The notes under the pieces are model-generated. The model saw nothing but the letters and a program-made list of their open reading frames with translations, was not told the origin of the DNA and did not search any database. The position numbers and the translations under genes were made by a program. This document shows positions 26,199 to 34,443 of a stretch of 34,443 nucleotides of DNA, in pieces (position 1 is the stretch's first letter; the number at the start of each line of letters is the position of its first letter). This DNA comes from Chloroflexota bacterium (GTDB taxonomy: Bacteria; Chloroflexota; Dehalococcoidia; E44-bin15), in assembly GCA_030626475.1 (NCBI GenBank), contig DAOUOW010000008.1, positions 1 through 34,443 on the forward strand, written 5' to 3'.

Positions 26199-27074
26199 TC
26201 ACGTTAGACTGAGCCCCAGCGTTCTTTCCACCAGCTCCTTATAGGCTGCCATCAGCCTCTTGGTCACTGCTCCCGGCCTGCCTGAGCCAATGGGTTTGCC
26301 ATCGACGCTAGTTATGGGCACAATCTCCCGCACCGATGTGGTGAGGAAAGCCTCCTCCGCTTGCAGGAGGCGCTCCGCCGGGATTTCCCCCTCAACAGCC
26401 TCGATGCCCAAGGCTTGAGCCAGCTCCAGAACCGCCTCTCGCGTGATTCCAGGCAGGATGCCACTTTCCTGGGATGGGGTGAGGAGTAGTCCCCCAGCGA
26501 CGAGAAAGATATTGCTTGTGCTGCACTCGGCAATAAATCCTCTCTCATTGAGCAGGATAGCCTCCTCTGCCCCCAATGCCGCCGCTTGGGAAAGCGCGAC
26601 AAAGCTATCCAGGTAAGCGGTGGCCTTGAGCTGTGACAGCGGTGAAAGGCTGTTTCGCCTTGTACTCACTATGGCGGCGCGGATGCCCCTCCGGTAAACC
26701 TGCGGCGATGGCGGAACAAGCTTCTCGGCGGAAACGAAGACCGTGATCACGCCCGAGCTTGGAGGCGCTAAACCCCTCTCCCCAAGCCCTGCGGAAACGG
26801 TAAGCCGAACCCGGGCGTCTTTGAGCCGGTTAGCCTCCAGCGTATCATAGATAGCCTGCTCCAGGTCATAGGCCTCAAGCTCAGAGGCAAGGGCGAGCAT
26901 CGCTGCGGAACGCCGTAGCCGAGCCAGGTGTCGGTCGAGGCGAAAGATGCGCCCGTTGTAGGAGCGCATCGTCTCGAAGAGACCGTAGCCGTAAAGGAAG
27001 CCGCGGTCAAGGGGCGAGAGCTTGGCCTCTTGAGCAGGCACCAGCGTCCCATTGAGGTAAACGATCCCCTCCAT
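26199..27074 (-). CDS. pabC: Class IV aminotransferase, likely 4-amino-4-deoxychorismate lyase
   Basis: SPLDRGFLYGYGLFETMRSYNGRIFRLDRHLARL, AECSTSNIFLV; next to pabA/pabB. Branched-chain aminotransferase activity cannot be excluded from sequence alone. Confidence 0.8.
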   Translation of the reverse strand: MEGIVYLNGTLVPAQEAKLSPLDRGFLYGYGLFETMRSYNGRIFRLDRHLARLRRSAAMLALASELEAYDLEQAIYDTLEANRLKDARVRLTVSAGLGERGLAPPSSGVITVFVSAEKLVPPSPQVYRRGIRAAIVSTRRNSLSPLSQLKATAYLDSFVALSQAAALGAEEAILLNERGFIAECSTSNIFLVAGGLLLTPSQESGILPGITREAVLELAQALGIEAVEGEIPAERLLQAEEAFLTTSVREIVPITSVDGKPIGSGRPGAVTKRLMAAYKELVERTLGLSLT

Positions 27075-27083
27075 TCAAGTCTC

Positions 27084-27674
27084 CTAAGAATTATCCCTCC
27101 ATCGGGGGCTTGAGAAGCTGAGGAAGCGGCGCAGCACCTCGTGCCCCACCTCGGTGAGGATGGATTCGGGATGAAATTGAACTCCTTCCACCACCAGATC
27201 GCGGTGGCGCACCCCCATGATCTCCCCACTATCTGTGTGCGCTGTGACCTCGAGATAAGAGGGTAGGGTTCCCGGTTTAATAGCCAGGGAGTGATAGCGC
27301 CCCCCTTCGAAGGGGTTGGGCAGACCTTGGTAAATAGTCTTGCCATCGTGGTAGATGGGCGAGGTCTTGCCATGAGTGGGCACGCCCACCCGCACGATAA
27401 GCCCGCCATAGGCATGTGCGATGCACTGATGCCCCAAACAGACGCCCAAAATGGGGGTCTTGCCCCCAAAGTGGCGCACCACATCGTTGGAAATCCCAGC
27501 CTCCAACGGAGTGCAAGGCCCGGGGGAGATCACGATGTGGCTGGGGCTGAGGGCATCGATTTCCGCTAGTGTGACCTGGTCATTGCGATAGACCACAGGC
27601 TCCCCTCCCAGCTCCCCTATATATTGAACCAGGTTATAGACGAAGGAGTCGTAGTTATCGATGAGCAGGATCAC
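27084..27674 (-). CDS. pabA: Aminodeoxychorismate/anthranilate synthase glutaminase component
   Basis: MILLIDNYDSFVYNLVQYIGELG, ISPGPCTPLEAGIS, ILGVCLGHQCIAHAYGG, GVQFHPESILTEVGHEVL. Confidence 0.93.
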   Translation of the reverse strand: MILLIDNYDSFVYNLVQYIGELGGEPVVYRNDQVTLAEIDALSPSHIVISPGPCTPLEAGISNDVVRHFGGKTPILGVCLGHQCIAHAYGGLIVRVGVPTHGKTSPIYHDGKTIYQGLPNPFEGGRYHSLAIKPGTLPSYLEVTAHTDSGEIMGVRHRDLVVEGVQFHPESILTEVGHEVLRRFLSFSSPRWRDNS

Positions 27675-29095
27675 CGTACCCCCATGGCAAGCTGCGGTGA
27701 AAGTTCAAGCGCCTCGATCAGGGCCTTAGCTTTGTCCAGGGTCTCTTGGTACTCAGCCTCAGGGTCGGAGTCATAGACAATGCCCCCGCCAACCTGAAAG
27801 TAGGCTTTGCCATCTTTGATAATGAAGGTGCGAATCACGATGTTGATGTCCATCTCGCTGCCGAAACTCAAATAGCCGATAGAGCCGGTGTAAATGCTCC
27901 TCCTTGTTGGCTCCAGTTCATCGATGATCTCCATAGCACGCACCTTGGGCGCGCCGGTGATCGAGCCTCCGGGAAAGGTAGCCTTCAACAGATCAATCCG
28001 GTTCTTATCCTCACGGAGTCTGCCTACCACCGTGGAAGTGAGATGGAATACGGTGGCATAGGTCTCGAGGAGGCAGAGTTCGCTCACCCTTACCGTTCCA
28101 TAACGACAAACTCGGCCCAGGTCATTTCTTTCCAGGTCCACGATCATCACATTCTCCGCCCGGTCCTTGATGCTGTGGAGAAGTTCCTGAGCCAGGGCTT
28201 CATCCTCCGCTGCAGACCTCCCCCGGGGACGAGTCCCCTTGATCGGGCGCGTCTCCACCATGTCGCCCCGGACTCGAAGAAACCTCTCCGGCGAGGCGCT
28301 GACAACGGTTACCCCATCGAAGTTGAGGTAGCTGGCAAAGGGGGCGGGATTAATCAGGCGCAATCTGCTGTAGAGTTCGTAAGGGGTGATGGGCAGAGCA
28401 GCCTCGAAGCGCTGTGACAGGTTAACCTGGAAGATGTCCCCGGCACAAATGTATTCCCTGGCAGCAGCTACCGCTTTGACATACTCCTCATGGGTGAAGT
28501 TGGAATGCAAGACCACTTTCTTCGAACTAGGTGCCATCTCAGAATAATGTGTCTCAGCTATCTTGTCTTTCAGCTCATCAAGGCGCTCCTGGGCCCGCCT
28601 CACCCTTTTCCCCTCCTCCAGTTCGGGGAAACCAGTGGAGACGATATATGCCTTCCCCTCCAGGTTGTCGAAGGCGAGGATGGTATCATAGAAGGCAAAG
28701 TAGCACTCCGGGAGCTGGAGGTCATCGATGGCAGTGGCGGGCAAGCGCTCGATGAAGTGGCACAGGTCATAGCTGAAGTAGCCCACCGCACCGCCGATGA
28801 GAGGGATGGGGGATGAGGACGAGTCCAGCGCATATTTCTCCAGCAGCTCGCCCAGCACATCGAAAGGATTGCCCTCAATTATCTCCTCCCTATCACCGTG
28901 AAGAAGGGCGATTCGCTCACCACAGCTTTTTAGAACGAGAAAAGGGTCGCTGCCGATGAAGGAGTAGCGCCCCAGCTTTTCCCGGTCCATTCCGCTATCG
29001 AGAAAGAAGCTGAAAGGTCTATCCTTAAACGCCTCAAACGCCTGAGGAGGGCTGAGAGGGGTGGCAACCTCCTCCATCACAATGTCGCGCTTCAT
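27671..29095 (-). CDS. pabB: Aminodeoxychorismate synthase component I
   Basis: Chorismate-binding domain: FQVNLSQRFEA, VETRPIKGTRPRGRSAAEDEALAQELLHSIKDRAENVMIVDLERNDLGRVC, FPGGSITGAPKVRAMEIIDELE; 4-bp overlap with pabA. Confidence 0.92.
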   Translation of the reverse strand: MKRDIVMEEVATPLSPPQAFEAFKDRPFSFFLDSGMDREKLGRYSFIGSDPFLVLKSCGERIALLHGDREEIIEGNPFDVLGELLEKYALDSSSSPIPLIGGAVGYFSYDLCHFIERLPATAIDDLQLPECYFAFYDTILAFDNLEGKAYIVSTGFPELEEGKRVRRAQERLDELKDKIAETHYSEMAPSSKKVVLHSNFTHEEYVKAVAAAREYICAGDIFQVNLSQRFEAALPITPYELYSRLRLINPAPFASYLNFDGVTVVSASPERFLRVRGDMVETRPIKGTRPRGRSAAEDEALAQELLHSIKDRAENVMIVDLERNDLGRVCRYGTVRVSELCLLETYATVFHLTSTVVGRLREDKNRIDLLKATFPGGSITGAPKVRAMEIIDELEPTRRSIYTGSIGYLSFGSEMDINIVIRTFIIKDGKAYFQVGGGIVYDSDPEAEYQETLDKAKALIEALELSPQLAMGVR

Positions 29096-29099
29096 GCTT

Positions 29100-32009
29100 T
29101 CAAACGCTCTCCTCTACTATTCTCCTCTCTTCCTCTGTGAGACCGTAGAGATCATAGACCAGGTTATCAATGTGGCGATCGGTGCGCTCTGTCTCACGCA
29201 TAAGCTCATCCCGCTCATTGCAAGGTGTTTTGCGGATAGGGGCGAGACGCTTATTGAGCTCCAGCATCCGCTCCACCAGAGCCACCAGCTCATCATGCAT
29301 CCTCTTTTCCGCCGGGTTATCGAAGTCAATGCGGTGGATGGGGAGTTGTTTTAGGAACATGGTTTTATAAATATAGAATCCACTAGCTTTAGGAACTGTG
29401 GTCTTCTTATAATAGAATTCTAAAAGAGAGGAATTCAGGATGCCTAGTAAGTAGAAGTAGGTTCTCAAAGATTTGCTTTTAGGTAGGATGCCACAAACCG
29501 TGTCCAAGTAGAATGTGGACTCTTCGCAATAAGCGAACCTATTACTAGAAGCCAACTCGGGGACGATTATCTTGTTGGGTGCTTGCTGCAGGAAGGAGCG
29601 CTCGCACCATAATTCATACCAAGCCTTTGACGATTTATCAAAGTATTCCCGCCCGGCGAGGTTCTGCCTGTGAGAAGAGAGGTATTCCCAAGTTACGGGG
29701 AAAAGATTTGCTAAATCTTCCTCTGGGATAAGCTCTGTATGATTTTCTTTACTTCGATAGGGATATATGACAACATTTTGCGCTGGTTCATGAAAATACT
29801 GATGAATCTGCCTTCCTTGAACGGCCGGCTTCAAAAGTTCCTTTTCCAACCCTAACCCATCAGCTTTATCTATCGGCAAGAGGAAAACCTGATTCTTCCC
29901 AGTCACGATACCTTCCGAAATACTTTCTGTTAATTCGCCCAAAATTATATTTGCCTGTGTTTCAATCTTAGCCACAATTTGTTCGCTTGTTTTATCTCTG
30001 AATGTCCATCCAGCGTCTTGAAGCACATTCTGTTCTACGGGAAAGTGCTCCCCATCTATGCTTTTAGGAATATACACCAAGCGATGCTGAGAAGTGGGTT
30101 TGGATCTTTCGAAAATAAAAATACCAGTATAGTTTAACGCTTGCTCAAAGACTTGCTGGTCTTGAAAATCGACAATTTGCAAAATCTTGCAATTTCTTTT
30201 CAGAAATTTCCTTAAGGTCTCACCGTGTTGTCTTTTCGTAAAGTTGGTTGGGCAAATAAAACCTAAAAGTCCATCTTCTTTTAGTAGCTTTATTCCCCTT
30301 TCAATAAATGGTAAGTATAAGTCAAATCGTCCCTGGCAAGCTTCGTACACATTCCTGAAGTAATCTTTATCTTCCTTAAAACCGTGAAACCCCACATACG
30401 GCGGATTGCCTATCACCACATCAAAGCCGCCATCCTTCATAATATCCCTAAACTCCTCCTCCCAGTTGAAGCGATGTTTCTCCTCCCACATTTCGCCAAA
30501 GTAACGGCGCAGTTCTTCATCCGTGCCTGAGATTAGAGAGTTGCCGCGGCGGATGTTATCGGCCAGCGGTGGCAGGGTTTCCTGCCCCGATAGGCTACAC
30601 AGCAAAAGACTGAGGCGGGCAATCTCTACCGCCTGCTGGTCAAGGTCAACGCCGTAGACATTCCTGAGCAAAATGCGTGTGCGCTCCGACTGGTCAAGCT
30701 CAGCCGGGCTTTTACCCTGCTGGCGGGCATGATAGGACAACAGCTCCTCATAGGCGCGGGTCAGGAAAGAGCCTGAGCCGCAAGCAGGGTCTAATACTCT
30801 TATGTTAAGTATATCATTATAGCTGTGCTCTTCTATAAAGCGCCCCACCGTCTGCTTCACGATATAATCCACCACCCAAGGCGGGGTATAGTAAATCCCT
30901 TCCCCCTTCCGCTTCTCTCTCTTAGCGGTGAGCTCCATGTAGGGCTCGGCGGGGAAAAGCCGTTGCTGGGCTTCTTTTACCTCTTTTTTAATCAGTTCCG
31001 GCACATAGCCGAGATACTGCTCATATACTGTTCCCAGCACATCGGAGCCAATAGTGGCAAAGTTCCAGTCAGCAAGCCCGCCGGGAACCTCATAAAGCCC
31101 CTGAATGATGTCCGACAGAATTCTATCATTATGAACAGAAACTAAATCCCAGCGATCCATAGCCAAGGGGAAAAGGTCGCTGTCATACAGGTCGGCAAAT
31201 TGGTGAAAAATGTCCCGCAAGCTGCCCATAAGGTCAGTCTTTCCACCAGAACTCTCCCACTGATGACGAGCAGCTAATAAATTCCTATCTATAAGGCCTC
31301 TATCCTCAGCGGTGCGAATAAAAATGAGGCGATTGAGTAGATGCTGAACTAGCTGGTCAACCTCGGGCCAAGTAAGCCTTTCTTCTCTATCATCCTTATA
31401 GTAGAGGTAAATTGCATTGAAAAGCGTTTCCCGCCAGTCTCTTAGCTGAGCATAAAGCCGCTTTTCAACAGCTAGACGTGGCGGCAGACGTCCATATGCT
31501 TCGGCCTCTTTATCTAAGTCTCCTGCAGCGACCGCCTCACGTGACAGTAACCAGAGGCGGTGAAAGTCCGAGGGGTAATTTTCACAGGTGAGGTTAAGAA
31601 ATGCAATTTGGTTGATGTCCCTTGTTTCACGCTCAGCGTTGAAAACCCGTAGCGTCTTAAAATTGGTAAGAACAGCCCAGGTAACCCCTTTGTTGTAAGC
31701 ATAACCTATCGCTTGCCTAATCCATCTCTCTTCATTTATATCGACATGCAAGGCTTTAATCTCGAGGCAAAACTTAGACACCTTATTCAGTTTGAACAGG
31801 TAGTCTACCCGCCCTGCTGTTATCGTTTTCTCCGCCTCAACCTCGTCCAGATTTGAAAAATCCCAGCCGAGAGCTTCAAATAGAGGCTGTATGAAAACAT
31901 CCTTGGTATTAGCCTCTTTGTAACGCTTAATTGCACGACCGTCTAATCCCTCGTATTTAGCTATCAGCCGCTGCATCTCTTGCTTTGCCTCTTCGGGTGT
32001 CATCTCCAT
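29100..32009 (-). CDS. Type IIG (Eco57I-like) restriction endonuclease/N6-adenine DNA methyltransferase
   Basis: 969 aa. N-terminal nuclease-like RVDYLFKLNKVSKFCLEIKALH, SAM motif VLDPACGSGSFLTRAYEELL, catalytic FDVVIGNPPYVGF, C-terminal specificity region. Confidence 0.9.
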   Translation of the reverse strand: MEMTPEEAKQEMQRLIAKYEGLDGRAIKRYKEANTKDVFIQPLFEALGWDFSNLDEVEAEKTITAGRVDYLFKLNKVSKFCLEIKALHVDINEERWIRQAIGYAYNKGVTWAVLTNFKTLRVFNAERETRDINQIAFLNLTCENYPSDFHRLWLLSREAVAAGDLDKEAEAYGRLPPRLAVEKRLYAQLRDWRETLFNAIYLYYKDDREERLTWPEVDQLVQHLLNRLIFIRTAEDRGLIDRNLLAARHQWESSGGKTDLMGSLRDIFHQFADLYDSDLFPLAMDRWDLVSVHNDRILSDIIQGLYEVPGGLADWNFATIGSDVLGTVYEQYLGYVPELIKKEVKEAQQRLFPAEPYMELTAKREKRKGEGIYYTPPWVVDYIVKQTVGRFIEEHSYNDILNIRVLDPACGSGSFLTRAYEELLSYHARQQGKSPAELDQSERTRILLRNVYGVDLDQQAVEIARLSLLLCSLSGQETLPPLADNIRRGNSLISGTDEELRRYFGEMWEEKHRFNWEEEFRDIMKDGGFDVVIGNPPYVGFHGFKEDKDYFRNVYEACQGRFDLYLPFIERGIKLLKEDGLLGFICPTNFTKRQHGETLRKFLKRNCKILQIVDFQDQQVFEQALNYTGIFIFERSKPTSQHRLVYIPKSIDGEHFPVEQNVLQDAGWTFRDKTSEQIVAKIETQANIILGELTESISEGIVTGKNQVFLLPIDKADGLGLEKELLKPAVQGRQIHQYFHEPAQNVVIYPYRSKENHTELIPEEDLANLFPVTWEYLSSHRQNLAGREYFDKSSKAWYELWCERSFLQQAPNKIIVPELASSNRFAYCEESTFYLDTVCGILPKSKSLRTYFYLLGILNSSLLEFYYKKTTVPKASGFYIYKTMFLKQLPIHRIDFDNPAEKRMHDELVALVERMLELNKRLAPIRKTPCNERDELMRETERTDRHIDNLVYDLYGLTEEERRIVEESV

Positions 32010-32013
32010 CTTC

Positions 32014-32031
32014 TCACCCCCACAAATCCTT
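32014..32031 (-). repeat. Duplicated HerA C-terminal codons (KDLWG-stop) immediately upstream of the RM gene
   Basis: AAGGATTTGTGGGGGTGA vs AAGGACTTGTGGGGGTGA (herA stop region 32074-32091): 17/18 identical, exactly 60 bp apart, same frame. Confidence 0.8.
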
Positions 32032-32073
32032 TTTCGCCCTTATAGCCGCATCCAAAATAAAGGGTCTCCGCTT

Positions 32074-33723
32074 TCACCCCCACAAGTCCTTGCTTTCCTC
32101 CTCAGCCTTCTTCTTTAGCTCTATCGCCTCGCGGAAGCCAAGCTCCTTGTAGGACTGGGGTGAGCCATATTCCCTGGTCCTCACCACCACCGGCATGGGG
32201 ACGGCATGACCAAAGATTAGCGCCTGCTGCTTGGTCTCCAGCTTGGAAAGCACCGCCTTGAGCTCGCTCTTGCCTGGAACCCCGGTGAGCACGCTCTCGA
32301 TGTCCCGCTCATTGTCGAGGAGGCATGTTATCTTGGTTCCCATCTGGCTCATCACCTCCTCATCGATGCCGCTGGGGCGCTGGTCGATCACCAGCAGGGT
32401 GACATTATACTTTCTCATCTCGCGGGCAATGGTGCCAAAGATGGTCTGGTTTGCAATAGCTGGATTGAGGAACTTGTGCGCCTCCTCGATGGTGATGGCC
32501 AGGGGTTTGGGTTTAGCAATCTCCTCGCCCATGGCCCTCTCCACCTTCTCCCGATACTGGGCGTGGATGCGCCGCGTCAAGAGGTTGGCCACTAAAACGT
32601 AGGCGGTAATATCATCGTAGCGTCCGAACTCCAGAACGACATTTGTCCCCCGGTCGAGATACTCCAGGATGCGCTGGATGGCGTTATCCCTGGCATGGGG
32701 AACGAGGAAGCGAAGCCTTCTCAGCGCCTCGAGGCGACGCCTGAGGGCAGCCATGGTGGCTTCATGCTCCCCCAGGGCCTTTGCCAGCTCATTGAGCTCC
32801 TCCCTGCCCTCGAGGGCGAGAAAGCACTCCAGCCACTGGCGCTCGCCAAAGTGGCGGGCAAGGCGATAGGTGGCTTGAGCCGCGGCCTCGGTAAGGTTCA
32901 GCGTCTCCCCTAGCATCTCGATGTCCTCAGGCTCGATCTCGTCGTAGCCGACCTCGACCACGAAGTCGGTTGACACCTTGCGGCGGCGGGCGCTCTCCTC
33001 GTCGAGGGCGAAAACAGCTACCTTGGAGGGGAAGAGCTGCTTTAAGCCCTTCACCTTGCGCCCCTCCTCGCTGGTGCCCTCCCAGCCATACTCGCTGTGC
33101 ATATCGAAGACCAGGTTCGCCGCCGCATTCTCCTGTATTATGCCGATGAGAAGCAGCCTGGCGAGGAAGGTCTTGCCGGTGCCGCTCTTGCCGAAGACGC
33201 CGTTGGAGCGTTTTACAAACTCAGTGGGATTGAGCCGCACCTTTATCTCCATGTCCAGCGGGGTGCCAATCCAGAACTGTTTCTCCTCCACCCGACCAAA
33301 GACCCATTCCACATCCTGCTCGCTGGCCTCTTTCACCACCGAGAAGTGGGCGGGGACGGTCTTCACCTGCTGCGGCCCCTCAAGCAGGCTCAAGGCATCG
33401 CCGCTCAGGGTGAGCTGCGGCTGAACATGGACCCTGCCGAAGGTGCTGGTTCCAGCCACGACCTCGGCGATAAAGGGATCGGAGACCTCGGGGGGATTTA
33501 TCATCAGCCTCGAGTCAATGGCATCCAGGGCGATGTCGGTGATCATGCCCAAAAAGCGCCCCTTATCGCCCTCGATGGTTACGTAGCGCCCGACGCCGAT
33601 GTCCTCAACCGAGGTGGCGCTGTCCAGCTTAACCTCCACCCCCCTGCTCAGCGAGCCTGAGACCACAAGCCCGAGCCTTTTCTCGTTTTCGCCCTTGTTC
33701 TCGTTATGTAAACTTTCGCTCAC
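32074..33723 (-). CDS. HerA-like/DUF87 ATPase with HAS-barrel N-terminus
   Basis: Walker A NGVFGKSGTGKTFLARLLLIG, Walker B KPLAITIEEAHKFLNPA, LLVIDQRPSGIDEEVMSQMGTKITCLLDNERDIESVL. Confidence 0.9.
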   Translation of the reverse strand: MSESLHNENKGENEKRLGLVVSGSLSRGVEVKLDSATSVEDIGVGRYVTIEGDKGRFLGMITDIALDAIDSRLMINPPEVSDPFIAEVVAGTSTFGRVHVQPQLTLSGDALSLLEGPQQVKTVPAHFSVVKEASEQDVEWVFGRVEEKQFWIGTPLDMEIKVRLNPTEFVKRSNGVFGKSGTGKTFLARLLLIGIIQENAAANLVFDMHSEYGWEGTSEEGRKVKGLKQLFPSKVAVFALDEESARRRKVSTDFVVEVGYDEIEPEDIEMLGETLNLTEAAAQATYRLARHFGERQWLECFLALEGREELNELAKALGEHEATMAALRRRLEALRRLRFLVPHARDNAIQRILEYLDRGTNVVLEFGRYDDITAYVLVANLLTRRIHAQYREKVERAMGEEIAKPKPLAITIEEAHKFLNPAIANQTIFGTIAREMRKYNVTLLVIDQRPSGIDEEVMSQMGTKITCLLDNERDIESVLTGVPGKSELKAVLSKLETKQQALIFGHAVPMPVVVRTREYGSPQSYKELGFREAIELKKKAEEESKDLWG

Positions 33724-34310
33724 CTTCTTATTCTCCTCAGGATGGTGTTCAGCCTGTTTGGCTCTGCCCCCAATAGCACTGCCAGCTTCTTGCCCGCCGT
33801 CACCAGAAAATGGCGCGGGTCTGGCTGCGCCTGGGCGGCATGGCGCAGGGAGGCGGCAATTAGCTCATCGGCCTGGCCTTTAGCGGCGACGAGGATGCTC
33901 AGGAAATCGAAGGACTGGCTGAATTTTTCGACCTCTTCAGCGTCGCACACATAGACAAAGCTATGGATTCTTGCTGGCCTCGGTGGGAGGTAGTGATGAA
34001 GTTTTTCGTCCTCTTCGCCCTCCCGGTGTCCCACCACCAGGGCAGTGAAGTCGGTGCGCAGCAGCTTGGCCAGTTGCGGGCTGGAGCGGAAGATGTCCTC
34101 TTCCTCGACCTCCTCCCTCCCCCGGGCGATGGGGTGACGGCCGGGCTCGATGCTTGTGGTGGCGGCATCGCAAACGACCCCATAGATCTCTATCTCCCCC
34201 TCCCTGGTCTTCACCAGGCTGCCGAAGGGGGGAGGCTGGTGCAGCTCATAGCACTGCGCCATAAACTCGCCGGTCGAGGCCTCAATGATTTCACCTATCT
34301 TAGCTTGCAA
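33720..34310 (-). CDS. HAS-barrel domain protein, operonic partner of HerA
   Basis: KIGEIIEASTGEFMAQCYELHQPPPFGSLVKTREGEIEIYGVVCDAATTSIEPGRHPIARG (HAS-barrel-like); ATGA overlap with the HerA gene. Confidence 0.7.
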   Translation of the reverse strand: MQAKIGEIIEASTGEFMAQCYELHQPPPFGSLVKTREGEIEIYGVVCDAATTSIEPGRHPIARGREEVEEEDIFRSSPQLAKLLRTDFTALVVGHREGEEDEKLHHYLPPRPARIHSFVYVCDAEEVEKFSQSFDFLSILVAAKGQADELIAASLRHAAQAQPDPRHFLVTAGKKLAVLLGAEPNRLNTILRRIRR

Positions 34311-34443
34311 ACCGATTCTCCTTTTTTACGCCTCCGCGCTTTGAGAAGGACAAACACGCTGTTAGATTTTCCACTTCCCCTTAAAATATGTATCCTTTAC
34401 GCTCTTCGCCTTGGTTTCTGCCCACGATTCCAACCCCATCCTC

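Noticed and set aside
1-34443. CRISPR array or transposase/IS element
   Set aside because: No regularly spaced repeats and no transposase- or integrase-like translation were seen in the window.

Overview
This 34.4 kb window looks like a chromosomal segment from a Dehalococcoidia/Chloroflexota-like bacterium; the lineage is inferred from gene content only. From left to right it contains: the 3' end of an S41 C-terminal processing peptidase, smpB, and the tmRNA gene ssrA; an AT-rich ~1.9 kb insert carrying a HemN/HemW-type radical SAM gene, bounded by a 28-bp imperfect duplication of the ssrA 3' end; a YflT-like stress protein followed by a Wood-Ljungdahl cluster acsB-acsD-acsC-cooC-acsE with no CODH catalytic subunit in the window; a mutS-HIT-mutL cluster; small accessory genes; nfnAB; an FAD oxidoreductase plus two polytopic membrane proteins (TIGR03663-like and DUF2298-like); ftsY; a GNAT acetyltransferase; a pabB-pabA-pabC operon; a type IIG (Eco57I-like) restriction-methylase; and a HAS-barrel/HerA ATPase pair. 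The most interesting signals are the ssrA-associated island with an attC-like folded element at the 3' end of its cargo gene, the HAS-barrel-HerA-type IIG RM neighbourhood with an in-frame duplicated HerA C-terminal tail, the CODH-less ACS/CFeSP cluster with an internal perfect hairpin, and a duplicated mutS start region flanking an inserted membrane-protein gene. All assignments come from reading the translations and sequence. No database search was run.
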